Assembly: GCF_016900375.1 (NCBI RefSeq)
Contig: NZ_JACJKB010000002.1
Coordinates: 124,001 to 188,000 of the forward strand
Source: Collinsella tanakaei
GTDB taxonomy: Bacteria; Actinomycetota; Coriobacteriia; Coriobacteriales; Coriobacteriaceae
Reading direction: 5' to 3'
Length of the DNA: 64,000 nt
Shown here: positions 35,310-44,244 of the stretch, one piece after another
How the letters are laid out: every line of letters starts with the position of its first letter
Position numbering within the stretch: the first letter of the stretch is position 1
Made by a program: the position numbers and the translations under genes
The notes under the pieces: model-generated
Told to the model about the DNA's origin: nothing
The model's database searches: none
What the model saw: only the letters and a program-made list of their open reading frames with translations

Positions 35310-35748
35310 GGGACTTACCTCCTGCGGGCAGCGCGCCCGCGTGTCGATAACTTGACCATTGTGCCACACGTTGGCACGGTTTGGTGCAGTCGTCGCGCAG
35401 TTGCCACAGGCGTCGTACAGCGGCTGGCAGGGCGCCTGCCACAGCCATCGGCAGCGTTCCGAACAGCGTTCCAAAGAGGAAGCGCGGCAGTCATTGAGCA
35501 CCAACCAGCCATATGGCGCAGTCGACAACCCGCAGGTAGCGATAGGTACCCTATTACAGGTGATGCCGTTTTGGCCGAATTGGAGGGAATGTCACCAAAT
35601 TACCCACAAGGAGGTGATGCCGCGCGGGCGGCGGCAGGCACAATAAACTCGTCGAGGTATGGCGCGCATCGCCGTGCGCCGTACCGACAAGAGGGGCCGG
35701 GCGTCTGCCCTTGGCGTTTCCGGCCGAAGATCCTGAAAAGGGGGGACT
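35310..35748. other. Intergenic region between divergent radical SAM and ferredoxin genes
   Basis: 439 bases without a convincing gene. It must hold both promoters. A short inverted repeat GTGCCA...TGGCAC lies near 35361-35378, and a very short frame (MPRGRRQAQ, ending near 35646) sits behind AAGGAGG with too little spacing to be believed. GGGGGG before 35749 is the ferredoxin gene's ribosome-binding site. No riboswitch family was recognised. Confidence 0.5.
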
Positions 35749-36471
35749 ATGAAAGAGAACACCGCTTTGGAGCATGTGGGCTCCGGCGCGGACCGTCTCG
35801 ACTCCTTCTTCACCCGTCGCGGGTTCGTGAAGGTATCGAGCGCGTTCGTGGCCAGCATGGTGGCGCTGGGACTGCTCCCGGATTCCGCCGCAGCTGCTCC
35901 CACGAGCTCGAAGGGTAGGGTCGACTACTACGCGACCCCGTCTCACGTGCTCAAGGTCAACCGCGCCAAGTGCACCGGTTGCCAGCGCTGCGAGATGAGC
36001 TGCACCCTGCTGAACGACGGCAAGGCGCAGCCCGCGGCCGCCCGTATCCACGTGAACGACGGCTTCTTCTACGGCAGTGAGCTCGGTAGCGGCGACGGCA
36101 TCTACTACTCCATGGAGTGGAACGTCCGCACCTGCCACATGTGCACCACCGCCCTGTGCCAGACCGCTTGCCCGCACGGCGCCATCATCACCAACGACAA
36201 CGGCGTGCGCGTGGTCGATTCCGAGAAGTGCGTCGGCTGCGGCACCTGCGTCGCCGCTTGCCCGTGGCACATGCCCGTGGTGAACACCGAGACCGGTAAG
36301 TCCGCCAAGTGCATCGCCTGCGGCCGTTGCGCCGAGCAGTGCCCCAACGGCGCCCTCGAGCTGGTCGAGTGGGAGGATGTCAACCATTCCTCCGGTCCGA
36401 CCCGCCAGGAGGATCCGCTGCCGCTCGTGAGCGAGCAGCAGGACTTCATTGCCGGCGGCAAGATCGCGTAA
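35749..36471 (+). CDS. Tat-exported 4Fe-4S ferredoxin-type electron transfer subunit
   Basis: A 240-residue protein. A twin-arginine signal (FTRRGFVKVSSAFVASMVAL, residues 21-40) leads to a mature part with four cysteine clusters: CTGCQRCEMSC, CHMCTTALCQTACP, CVGCGTCVAACP and CIACGRCAEQCP, enough for four 4Fe-4S clusters. This resembles HycB/DmsB-type subunits and E. coli YdhY. Such proteins carry electrons between an oxidoreductase and a membrane or cytochrome partner. It is 16 bases upstream of the AOR gene. The Tat signal implies the mature protein is outside the cytoplasm, while the AOR has none; co-export as a complex is possible. Confidence 0.9.
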   Translation: MKENTALEHVGSGADRLDSFFTRRGFVKVSSAFVASMVALGLLPDSAAAAPTSSKGRVDYYATPSHVLKVNRAKCTGCQRCEMSCTLLNDGKAQPAAARIHVNDGFFYGSELGSGDGIYYSMEWNVRTCHMCTTALCQTACPHGAIITNDNGVRVVDSEKCVGCGTCVAACPWHMPVVNTETGKSAKCIACGRCAEQCPNGALELVEWEDVNHSSGPTRQEDPLPLVSEQQDFIAGGKIA

Positions 36472-36487
36472 GTAGAGGAGTAACGCA

Positions 36488-38728
36488 ATGGCTGATAACG
36501 TCTCTTACGGTTGGATGGGCTGGATCGCCCGTGTCAACCTTTCGACTGGCGAGATCACCGAAGAGTCCGATGAGGCGATGCAGAAGGACTACATCGGTGG
36601 TATGGGTTTCGCCAACAAGATCATGTACGACGAGGTTCCCGCCGGTGTCGACTGGATGGACGAGGAGAACAAGGCCGTTCTCGCCGTCGGTCCCCTCACC
36701 GCTGCGGGTGTGCCGCTGGCCGGCCGCTCCACGTGGGCCACGCTCTCCACGTTCACCAAGGACCACCTGGTCGTTGACTGCCACTGCGGCGGTCAGCTGG
36801 GCGCCAAGCTCAAGTACTCCGGCCATGACGGCCTGATCATCGAGGGCAAGGCCGACAAGCCGGTCTACATCCTGATCGACGACGACAAGATCTCGATCGA
36901 GGACGCCTCCGCGCTGTGGGGCAAGGGCACCCGCGAGACCACCGAGGCCCTGTGCAAGAAGCACGGCGTCGACGTCTGCGTGGCCGCCATCGGCCCTGCG
37001 GGCGAGAACCTGCTGCCCTACGCCTGCGTCATCAACACCCGCAGCCACTCCGCGGGTGCCGGCCTGGGCGCCGTGCTCGGCTCCAAGAACGTCAAGGCGG
37101 TCGTGGTGCGCGGCACCAAGGGCGTCAACGTTGCCGACCCGCAGATGGTCGCCGACCTGTCCGACTACATGATCGACCAGGTCATCGGCTCCAACAACAA
37201 CCACGTCGTGCCGTCGACCCAGCAGTCCTGGGCCGAGTACTACGACAAGGGTTCCCGCTGGACGGCCAAGAAGGGCCTGTACTGGGCTGCCGCCGAGGGC
37301 GGTCCCATCGAGACCGGCGAGCCCAAGCCGCATGAGCCCAACACCATGGGCTATCGCTGCATGAAGTCCACCAAGGACCTGGGTCCCGAGGCCGAGAAGT
37401 ACACCGTCAAGATGGCCGGCTGCCACGGCTGCCCCGTGCGCTGCTACGCTCAGGTGAAGCACCCGCAGATCCTCGAGAAGACCGGTTACGAGTCCATGGG
37501 CAACACCTGCGTGCCCAACTTCCCGTTCTCGAGCTATATGCAGGGCATGATGAAGGTCCCCGGCACCACCACCGAGGAAGGTGCCCTCACCGAGCAGTCC
37601 GTCCTCTACAACCTGCTCATCCAGGCTGTTGTCGACGATCTCGGCCTGTGGTGCAACTACGCCCAGCTCTACCGTGATATCGCCCACACCTACGTGGACG
37701 GCATCCTCGAGCGCGAGCTTGGCGACCAGTTCGCCGAGTACGGCTTCGACCAGATCATGGCCGGCGATCCCACGCCGTTCATCAAGATTCTGTCCGATAT
37801 CGCCTCCAACGATACCGAGAACAAGCCGATCGCCTGGCTCGGTCACGGCCCGCTCGTGTGGACCGAGAAGTGGAACGACGCCGCGTGGTACGACGATTCC
37901 CGCTCCTGCCTGATCAACTATCGCGGCTGGCCCGTGCACCACGCCATCGAGTGCTTCGGCCAGGTCGGCGGCCTGTACAACATGGTCTTCAACCGCGACG
38001 ACATGATTCACTCCGCCGTCAACTTCCAGGGTTGCGGCCTGCCCATCGACCTCAAGAAGGAGATGGGTGCCGAGATGTGGGGCGAGGGCGCCGTCGACGC
38101 CGACAAGAACTACACCCCGATGAACGAGGCCAAGGCCGAGTTCGCCTGGTGGAGCATCGTCACCGACGTCCTGCATGACTGCCTCACCCTGTGCAACTGG
38201 GTGTGGCCCATGGCCATGGCTCCCGACAAGGACCGCAGCTATCGTGGCGACCTGGACCTCGAGGCCCAGTTCTATACCGCGGTCACCGGCCAGGAGGTCA
38301 CCATCGACGACCTGTACAAGGCCGGCGAGCGCGTCATGACCCTGCAGCGCGCCAACACTGCCCGCGGCATGACCGACAAGGATGGCAAGATGGGTTGCAA
38401 CGACTTCCGCAACATCCACGATGTCATCACCGAGTGGCCGTTCACCAAGGACCCGGACATCGAGCCCTTCACCGAGGGCACCGACAAGATGGAGCGCGAG
38501 GACTGGAAGACCGCCCTCACCATGCTCTACAAGCGCTTCGGTTGGGACGAGGAGCTCGGCTGTCCGACGAAGGAGTGCCTGGAGGATCTCGGCCTGACCG
38601 ATCAGGCGGCCGACCTCGAGGAGCTCGGCCTGCTCACCGAGGGTGCTGCCAAGTACGATGACCGTACGCGCACGTATCACCACGTGCTCGAGAAGTACTG
38701 CGGCGACAACCCGGCGCTGAGCGCCTAA
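36488..38728 (+). CDS. Aldehyde:ferredoxin oxidoreductase-family enzyme (YdhV-like)
   Basis: A 746-residue member of the tungsten/molybdenum AOR family. The N-terminal domain shows GWIARVNLSTGEITEES, YIGGMGFANKI and the cofactor-contacting GPLTAAGVPLAGRS and STWATLS; the 4Fe-4S ligands appear as CHGCPVRC near residues 312-319 with a distant Cys in LTLCNWVW near 567. Family members oxidise aldehydes or reduce acids with a bis-pterin W or Mo cofactor; E. coli YdhV, a relative, binds Mo. Substrate unknown. It lies between the Tat ferredoxin and the multiheme cytochrome, with small gaps, so the three form one operon. Confidence 0.93.
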   Translation: MADNVSYGWMGWIARVNLSTGEITEESDEAMQKDYIGGMGFANKIMYDEVPAGVDWMDEENKAVLAVGPLTAAGVPLAGRSTWATLSTFTKDHLVVDCHCGGQLGAKLKYSGHDGLIIEGKADKPVYILIDDDKISIEDASALWGKGTRETTEALCKKHGVDVCVAAIGPAGENLLPYACVINTRSHSAGAGLGAVLGSKNVKAVVVRGTKGVNVADPQMVADLSDYMIDQVIGSNNNHVVPSTQQSWAEYYDKGSRWTAKKGLYWAAAEGGPIETGEPKPHEPNTMGYRCMKSTKDLGPEAEKYTVKMAGCHGCPVRCYAQVKHPQILEKTGYESMGNTCVPNFPFSSYMQGMMKVPGTTTEEGALTEQSVLYNLLIQAVVDDLGLWCNYAQLYRDIAHTYVDGILERELGDQFAEYGFDQIMAGDPTPFIKILSDIASNDTENKPIAWLGHGPLVWTEKWNDAAWYDDSRSCLINYRGWPVHHAIECFGQVGGLYNMVFNRDDMIHSAVNFQGCGLPIDLKKEMGAEMWGEGAVDADKNYTPMNEAKAEFAWWSIVTDVLHDCLTLCNWVWPMAMAPDKDRSYRGDLDLEAQFYTAVTGQEVTIDDLYKAGERVMTLQRANTARGMTDKDGKMGCNDFRNIHDVITEWPFTKDPDIEPFTEGTDKMEREDWKTALTMLYKRFGWDEELGCPTKECLEDLGLTDQAADLEELGLLTEGAAKYDDRTRTYHHVLEKYCGDNPALSA

Positions 38729-38751
38729 GCGCAGCCCGAGAGGAGAACACT

Positions 38752-39408
38752 ATGGCTGACGAGATCAAGGAGACCACGGAGGCTGCCGCCCCCGAGAAGG
38801 CTCCGAAGAAGAAGATCAACTGGAAGGGCAAGCGCCTGCCCATCGTCATCGCCGCGGTCGTCGTCGTGACGGTCATCGGCGTTGCCGGCTGGGCCTGGCA
38901 TGCCACCCCCGAGTGCTGCGACACCATCTGCCACAGCACCATGGGCAAGTACTACAACACGTTCGTGAACGACACGAGCTCGCTGGTCTACCAGCATCGT
39001 TCCGCCGCGAACAACCAGTGCCTCGGCTGCCACGAGGCCACCCTGCCCCAGATGATGCACGAGGTTCAGGTGCAGCTCTCCGGCAGCTATGAGCAGCCGT
39101 TCGAGAAGGTCACCTTCTCCAACGACTTCTGCCTGCAGAGCGGTTGCCACTCCGGCGCCGGTGTGATGCCGGGCGCGACGGAGTCCTCCACCGCCGACTG
39201 GAGCTTCGACCCGCACAGCACCGCCCACGGCGTGCAGCAGTGCAACTCCTGCCACCTGATGCACGACCAGAGCGTGTTCACGTGTGCCAGCTGCCACACG
39301 AGCTATGAGGCTCCCGAGAGCTGGACGCAGGAGGCCGACGTCAACGGCAAGACCATCAAGCTCCCCGAGGGCTGGACGGTTCCGCAGAGCTTCGAGGCCG
39401 CTCAGTAA
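38752..39408 (+). CDS. Membrane-anchored multiheme cytochrome c
   Basis: A 218-residue protein with a cytoplasmic Lys/Glu-rich N-terminus, one membrane anchor (IVIAAVVVVTVIGVAGWAW, about residues 31-49) and an outside domain with heme-binding motifs. Three are canonical C-x2-C-H (CLGCH, CNSCH, CASCH) and two are stretched (CCDTICH and CLQSGCH). This resembles small NrfH/NapC-type or cytochrome c7-like carriers that pass electrons between quinol or redox enzymes and periplasmic partners. It ends the AOR operon (23 bases after it) and is followed by a terminator. No cytochrome c maturation genes lie in the window. Confidence 0.88.
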   Translation: MADEIKETTEAAAPEKAPKKKINWKGKRLPIVIAAVVVVTVIGVAGWAWHATPECCDTICHSTMGKYYNTFVNDTSSLVYQHRSAANNQCLGCHEATLPQMMHEVQVQLSGSYEQPFEKVTFSNDFCLQSGCHSGAGVMPGATESSTADWSFDPHSTAHGVQQCNSCHLMHDQSVFTCASCHTSYEAPESWTQEADVNGKTIKLPEGWTVPQSFEAAQ

Positions 39409-39437
39409 GCGAGCGTTCGAAAGCATCCGAGCGTCGA

Positions 39438-39471
39438 GAGGCGGTTCCCCCACGGGAGCCGCCTCTTTTTT
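39438..39471 (+). terminator. Terminator after the cytochrome gene
   Basis: Arms 39438-39449 and 39454-39465 (12 bases, one G-T), followed by six T. Confidence 0.92.
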
Positions 39472-39480
39472 GCGACAAGA

Positions 39481-39586
39481 CCGACAAGAAGGGGCCAGGT
39501 ACAAACTTGTCGGCTTTAAGACAAGGTGAAACCCGGTTCAGCCTTATCGAAAGCCGACAAGTTTGTACCTGGCCCCTTCTTGTCGG
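39481..39586. repeat. Composite palindrome: two family A repeats in opposite orientation
   Basis: A2 (39481-39513) and A3 (39554-39586) are 33-base exact reverse complements, each itself with CCGACAAG/CTTGTCGG ends. The 40-base middle also has complementary ends (CTTT...AAAG). The layout is like a bacterial interspersed mosaic element. Confidence 0.92.
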
Positions 39587-39610
39587 TGCTGGCCCCCATC
39601 TGGTTATAAT
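39580..39610 (+). promoter_or_regulatory. Promoter of the TSCPD gene, overlapping repeat A3
   Basis: Perfect -10 TATAAT (39605-39610); TTGTCG (39580-39585) inside the end of repeat A3 can serve as -35 with a 19-base spacer. Confidence 0.6.
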
Positions 39611-39638
39611 GGCCTTCAACCAAGAGAGGGGTATTCCG

Positions 39639-39902
39639 ATGATTCATCTTGATTACAAGCCGCGCGGCGTCTGCTCCCGCATGATCCATGTCGACCTGTC
39701 CGACGACGGCAAGACCATCGAGCAGGTGAGCTTCGAGGGCGGCTGCAACGGCAACCTCAAGGCTGTATCCAAGCTCGTCGCAGGCCAGCAGGTCGATCAC
39801 ATCGTCGAGATTCTTGCGGGCAACACCTGCGGTCCGCGTCAGACCTCGTGCGCCGATCAGCTCATCCATGCGCTGACCGAGGCCGCCTCGAAGGCGTGCT
39901 GA
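39639..39902 (+). CDS. TSCPD-domain protein
   Basis: An 87-residue protein matching the small TSCPD family: it has IHLDYKPRGVCSRMIHVDL, VSFEGGCNGNLKAVSKLV and the closing ILAGNTCGPRQTSCADQL that contains the TSC-(P/A)-D signature. The same domain occurs at the C-terminus of some ribonucleotide reductases; stand-alone copies have no proven role. GAGAGGGG lies 8 bases before the ATG. Its stop overlaps the start of the next gene (TGATG), so the two are co-translated. Confidence 0.88.
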   Translation: MIHLDYKPRGVCSRMIHVDLSDDGKTIEQVSFEGGCNGNLKAVSKLVAGQQVDHIVEILAGNTCGPRQTSCADQLIHALTEAASKAC

Positions 39903-41113
39903 TGAAGCTCTTTGGCAAAGACGGCGTCTCGCGCCGTCGCTTTTTGATCGGCGGTGCGGCGGCGACGGCGGCGGCAACCGCGGCCATGTCGCTTTCCGGC
40001 TGCAACGGCGGCGAGGAGGAGGACAAGACCGGCGAGCCCCAGTTCGTCGACGACGACTCCCAGATCATCGACGCGCTCGAGGAGTACGCCGATGCCGAGC
40101 CGGCCGTCACCCTCAACGCCACGTGGACGCTGCCGCTCGGCACCCTGCTCTACCACAGCGACGGCGTATGGGCGGCGGCCATGATGACGCCCGAGTCGGC
40201 GACCTCCATCAACACGCTGGGTGTGCTCTCGCTCACCTCGGGCGACCTGTACACGCTCGTGTCGTCCCCGGTGCGCGGCCGCACCTACGGCTTCCACGAT
40301 GTCCGCTGCGGCTCGGGTATCTTCACCTGGCTGGAGGTCGAGTACTCCACCAACACCTGGGTGCTGCTCGCCGCGAGCTACGCCGACGCGTCGCTGCTGA
40401 GCGACCCGGTGGAGCTCGATAGCGGCGGTGCCGATTGGGATCCGCCGATGTTCACGGCCATCGGTTCGACGGTCTACTGGCAGAAGTGCCCGAGCCTCAC
40501 GGGTTCGCGCACCTCTGACGCCAGCCACTGCTACGCATGGTCGGTGGGCGACGAGGGTCGTCACGAGGTGTGGGAGTCGCCGGGCCGCTTTGCCACGCAG
40601 CCGCGGGTGTGCGGTGGCATCCTGACCATCTCGCCGCGCGTGCGCGCCGACGAGGGCACCTATTACGGCATGACGGCGCTCGATGTGTCGAACGGCTCGT
40701 ACAAGCAGGTCGACCAGCTCGTGCTGCCGGCCGGCGTGCGCCCCTTCGAGGCGGTATATATGGATGGCTCCTTTGCCTTCGCCATCGAGGCGAGCTACAA
40801 CGGCAGCGGAAGCCTGGGCAACATGGGTACGTTCATCGGCCGCGAGGGCGGTCCGTACGTGTACCTCGGCCGCGAGCCGGCCGCATGCCCTGCGGGCAAG
40901 GGGACCCGCTATATCATCAAGACCCGCTCGTCGCACTGCGTGATCGACACGGCCGAGCAGACCTACGGCATGATCTCGTGCCCCGACCGTTCGCTCGACT
41001 ATGGCGATTACCCGGCAAGCGAGGGGACCTGCGACCTGTTCTTGGTCTATGCGACCGTCAAGAATGAGCAGGGCATGCCCGACAGCGTGAACGCGCGCGT
41101 CTACGCACTGTAA
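39902..41113 (+). CDS. Tat-dependent lipoprotein of unknown function
   Basis: A 403-residue exported protein. The N-terminus has a twin-arginine motif (SRRRFLIGG, residues 10-18), an alanine-rich hydrophobic stretch and a lipobox LSGC ending near residue 34, then an acidic spacer. The mature part is rich in short beta strands with recurring W/Y/G turns (for example LLYHSDGVWAAAMMTPES and GIFTWLEVEYSTNTWVLLA), suggestive of a beta-propeller, though I cannot name the family. Start codon overlaps the stop of the TSCPD gene. Being Tat-exported it is folded before export. Confidence 0.8.
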   Translation: MKLFGKDGVSRRRFLIGGAAATAAATAAMSLSGCNGGEEEDKTGEPQFVDDDSQIIDALEEYADAEPAVTLNATWTLPLGTLLYHSDGVWAAAMMTPESATSINTLGVLSLTSGDLYTLVSSPVRGRTYGFHDVRCGSGIFTWLEVEYSTNTWVLLAASYADASLLSDPVELDSGGADWDPPMFTAIGSTVYWQKCPSLTGSRTSDASHCYAWSVGDEGRHEVWESPGRFATQPRVCGGILTISPRVRADEGTYYGMTALDVSNGSYKQVDQLVLPAGVRPFEAVYMDGSFAFAIEASYNGSGSLGNMGTFIGREGGPYVYLGREPAACPAGKGTRYIIKTRSSHCVIDTAEQTYGMISCPDRSLDYGDYPASEGTCDLFLVYATVKNEQGMPDSVNARVYAL

Positions 41114-41118
41114 CTAAG

Positions 41119-41155
41119 AAGACCGCGGACGAAAAATGCTCGTCCGCGGTCTTTT
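41119..41155. terminator. Bidirectional terminator
   Basis: Perfect 14-base arms (41119-41132 and 41140-41153), between convergent genes, T run on the plus side. Confidence 0.9.
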
Positions 41156-41755
41156 CTATGCCTCGCTTTCGGCGAAGCGCCTGTTCACGCGCTCCAAAAG
41201 CGCTCCGACAAGATCCGGATCGGGCGCCGTGCGTGGGTCCGGGTCGGTATCGCAGGGGAGCAGCTGCTTTTCGAGCCAGAGCACCGATAGCCATTGGCCA
41301 AGCTTGTATCCGCACGCCTTCTGCTTGCCGCAAAGATGGTAGCCGTGCCGCTTGTGGAAGGCCACCGAGGCGTCGTTGCCGTCGGTGATGCAGGATTCCG
41401 CCATGCGGATGCCCTGCAGGCGCATGAGCTCCTCGAGGGCCTCCAGCAGCGCGGAACCCAAGCCGCGGCCCTGATGCTCGGGCGCAAGGTAGATGGAGAT
41501 CTCCGACGACCAATCGTAGGCCGGGCGCGACCGGAACTCATGGTTGTAGGCGAATCCGACGACGGCATCGGTGTTGCCGTCCACGGCGACGATGAAGGCG
41601 TAGCGCGCGCCGATGTCGGCGATGCGCCGCTCGAACTCGGCGGCGTCGGGCACCTCGGTTTCGAAGCTGATCACGGTATCGCGCACGAACGGCGCGTAGA
41701 TGGCGGCGACCTGAGCTGCGTCTGCGGGCGTGGCGATGCGGATTCGGTAGGGCAT
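41156..41755 (-). CDS. GNAT-family N-acetyltransferase (phosphinothricin acetyltransferase-like)
   Basis: A 199-residue acetyl-CoA-dependent acetyltransferase. It starts MPYRIRIATPADAAQVAAIY and carries FVRDTVISFETEVPD and, for acetyl-CoA binding, SIYLAPEHQGRGLGSALLEA near residues 98-117 (the Q/R-x-x-G-x-G/A loop), then a terminal HKRHGYHLCGKQKACGYKLG. This pattern fits the PAT subgroup, which acetylates small amines such as methionine sulfoximine. The ATG at 41755 follows AGGAG; longer upstream readings are not supported. About 35 extra C-terminal residues. Confidence 0.88.
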   Translation of the reverse strand: MPYRIRIATPADAAQVAAIYAPFVRDTVISFETEVPDAAEFERRIADIGARYAFIVAVDGNTDAVVGFAYNHEFRSRPAYDWSSEISIYLAPEHQGRGLGSALLEALEELMRLQGIRMAESCITDGNDASVAFHKRHGYHLCGKQKACGYKLGQWLSVLWLEKQLLPCDTDPDPRTAPDPDLVGALLERVNRRFAESEA

Positions 41756-41926
41756 GGGGTCTCCTGGAACTCTGCTGGAAGAAATTCTGCGCTCTGGGAA
41801 TAATGTACAGCAGCCACGCCGCTGTGCCGAGTGCACGGCCGATCGGTTGCGCACACAAAACGCACGATATCACGATGTGCGCTAAAATGGGCAGTTGTCG
41901 AGTCGAACGGGAAAAGGAGGCCGCAC

Positions 41927-42652
41927 ATGGCTTCGGACGCAAGGAAGATTCTGCTAGTCGAAGACGAGAAGGCAATCCGCGATGCTGTGGCCGCCTACCT
42001 GGAGCGCGAGGGATACTGGGTCGTGGGCGTCGGCGACGGCCAGTCCGCTGTCGAGGAGTTCGAGAAGCACCAGTTCGACCTCATCGTGCTCGATCTGATG
42101 CTTCCCAAGCTGTCGGGCGAGCGCGTGTGCCGCGCCATCCGCGACACCTCCGATGTGCCCATCATCATGCTGACCGCCAAGGGCGAGGTCGAGGATCGCA
42201 TCATCGGTCTCGAGCTCGGCGCCGACGACTATCTCATCAAGCCGTTCTCTCCGCGCGAGCTCGTGGCCCGCGTGCGCGCCCTGTTCCGCCGTGCCCACCA
42301 GTCCGATGAGCCCCAGGTTGAGGTTCTCGACTTCGGCGATCTGGTCATCGACATCTCCGGCCATAAGATTTTGGTTGAGGGTCGCGAGGTCGACCTGACC
42401 GCTTCCGAGTTCAAGCTCCTCACCACGCTGGCCCGCCATCCCGGCCGCGTGTACAACCGCATGGAGCTCGTCGAGAAGGTTCTGGGCTACGACTTCGAGG
42501 GCTACGAGCGCACCATCGACAGCCACGTCAAGAACCTGCGCGCCAAGCTGGGCGACGACCCCAAGAAGCCCAAGTGGCTCTACACCGTCCACGGCGTCGG
42601 CTATCGCTTCGAGGCGCCCCAGCAGCCTAAGAACGAGGACGCCGGCAAGTAA
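41927..42652 (+). CDS. OmpR/PhoB-family response regulator
   Basis: A 241-residue regulator. The receiver domain has ILLVEDEKA (acidic pair near 12-13), the phospho-acceptor Asp in FDLIVLDLMLPKLSG near residue 55, Thr in IIMLTAKGE and Lys in DDYLIKPFSPREL. The C-terminal winged helix carries LTASEFKLLTTLARHPGRVY and TIDSHVKNLRAKLGDD. AAGGAGG precedes the ATG at 41927. Its stop overlaps the start of the kinase gene by one base, so the two proteins form a pair. Regulated genes are not evident. Confidence 0.95.
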   Translation: MASDARKILLVEDEKAIRDAVAAYLEREGYWVVGVGDGQSAVEEFEKHQFDLIVLDLMLPKLSGERVCRAIRDTSDVPIIMLTAKGEVEDRIIGLELGADDYLIKPFSPRELVARVRALFRRAHQSDEPQVEVLDFGDLVIDISGHKILVEGREVDLTASEFKLLTTLARHPGRVYNRMELVEKVLGYDFEGYERTIDSHVKNLRAKLGDDPKKPKWLYTVHGVGYRFEAPQQPKNEDAGK

Positions 42653-44244
42653 TGATTCCCGCGCATCTGGCTACGGATCAAAAGAATAAGCAGGATTCCG
42701 AGGCGAGTTCCCGCGCAAGCTGGAACACGCCTCGTTCCGATTCGCGCGGCCGCATGAGCTACGGTTCGCGCATGGCGCTGTCGTTCGCGCTGACCTCGCT
42801 CATGACCGTGCTCATCATGATCTGCGTGGTGTCGGTCGTGTGGGGCGGCGTGTTCTCCGAGTACACGCGCTCGAACGTGACCGAGATCGCGCACCTGACG
42901 ACGCAGAAGCTCGCGAGCATCTACGAGCAGAACGGCTCGTGGAGCCTGTCCGACCTTGCCTCCCTTGCCGATTCGACGATCTCCTCGGGCGATATCGGCC
43001 TGCAGGTCGTGGACGTCGACGGCACGATTCTCTACGACGACACCTGGCCTGCGGCCCCCGTTGCCGCCGAGCTCAAGCGCCTGAAGGAAAGCGAGGGTAA
43101 CACCTCCGATAAAAACGATAAGGGCGACGAGGACTGGTCGCGCCGCGCGCACAGCCTGGTTTCGACCGCCCCCATCGATTCGGAGGGCGCCGTCACCGAG
43201 CCGATCGTAACCTCCGACGGCGTGACCGTGGGCAAGGTGAGCCTGTGGGTCATGGGCAGCGACGTGCTGCTCACCAAGGCCGACACCACCTTCCGTGACC
43301 GCACGTTCAACGCCATGGTCATCGCCGCGTTCGTGGCCGTCGCCATCTCGATGCTCATCGGCCTGCTCGTGTCGCGCATGCTCACGAACCCCATCCGACG
43401 CATCACCAGCACCGCGAAGCAGATCCGCGACGGCGACCTGTCCGCCCGCACCGACCTGCGTGGAGACGACGAGATCGATCAACTCGGCGAGACCTTCGAC
43501 GAGATGGCGACCTCGCTCGAGAAGGACCTCAAGCACGAGCGCCGCCTCACCTCCGACGTCGCGCACGAGCTGCGCACGCCGCTCATGGCCATGCTCGCCA
43601 CCGTGGAGGCCATGCAGGACGGCGTGTACCCCACCGATTCCGAGCATCTCGAGACCGTCGCATCCGAGACGCGCCGCCTGGCGCGCCTCGTGCAGCAGAT
43701 GCTCGACCTGTCGCGCATGGAGAACCGCACCGCCCCGCTCAACCTCGAGACGGTCGACGTCGTCGCACTCACCCGCAACATCGTGAACTCCCAGGAGCAG
43801 CTGTTCACCCAGCGCGACCTGCGCCTTCGTTTTGCCGACGAGACGGCCGGCCGCGGGGCGAACATCGAGATAGATCCCGATATGATCACGCAGGCGGTCA
43901 TCAACCTGCTCTCCAATGCCATGCGCTATACGCCCGAGGGCGGTTGGGTGGTCGCATCCGTCTCGCTCGACCGCAAGAACGTGCTCATCTCGGTGGCCGA
44001 CACGGGTATCGGCATCGCCAAGGAAGACCTGTCGCGTATCTTCGGACGATTCTGGCGTGCGGATGCCAGTCGCGCACGCGAGGCGGGCGGCCTGGGCGTG
44101 GGCCTTGCGGTAACCAAGCAGATCGTCGAGCGCCACCATGGTTTCATCTCGGTTGAGTCGGAACTTGGAAAGGGTACGACTTTTACGATTCATCTGCCGC
44201 GCGAGCACGCACCCGAAGCCCCATCTACTACAATGAATCATTAG
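42652..44244 (+). CDS. Sensor histidine kinase
   Basis: A 530-residue membrane kinase, partner of the response regulator immediately upstream. A basic N-terminus is followed by a membrane segment (about residues 42-65), an extracellular sensor region of about 155 residues, a second membrane segment (about 222-244), a HAMP domain (SRMLTNPIRRITSTAKQI onward), HisKA with the phosphorylated His in DVAHELRTPLMAML near 303-316, and a HATPase with NLLSNAMRYTPEGG, VADTGIGIAKEDL and GGLGVGLAVTKQIV. It ends shortly before the structured purC leader. Confidence 0.95.
   Translation: MIPAHLATDQKNKQDSEASSRASWNTPRSDSRGRMSYGSRMALSFALTSLMTVLIMICVVSVVWGGVFSEYTRSNVTEIAHLTTQKLASIYEQNGSWSLSDLASLADSTISSGDIGLQVVDVDGTILYDDTWPAAPVAAELKRLKESEGNTSDKNDKGDEDWSRRAHSLVSTAPIDSEGAVTEPIVTSDGVTVGKVSLWVMGSDVLLTKADTTFRDRTFNAMVIAAFVAVAISMLIGLLVSRMLTNPIRRITSTAKQIRDGDLSARTDLRGDDEIDQLGETFDEMATSLEKDLKHERRLTSDVAHELRTPLMAMLATVEAMQDGVYPTDSEHLETVASETRRLARLVQQMLDLSRMENRTAPLNLETVDVVALTRNIVNSQEQLFTQRDLRLRFADETAGRGANIEIDPDMITQAVINLLSNAMRYTPEGGWVVASVSLDRKNVLISVADTGIGIAKEDLSRIFGRFWRADASRAREAGGLGVGLAVTKQIVERHHGFISVESELGKGTTFTIHLPREHAPEAPSTTMNH

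Noticed and set aside
35310-35748. Mo/W cofactor riboswitch upstream of the AOR operon
   Set aside because: Context is tempting, but I could not trace the conserved pairing pattern.
36446-38683. 745-codon minus-strand frame opposite the AOR gene
   Set aside because: Low-complexity Val/Gly/Leu translation with no motifs; the plus strand is a well-defined AOR.
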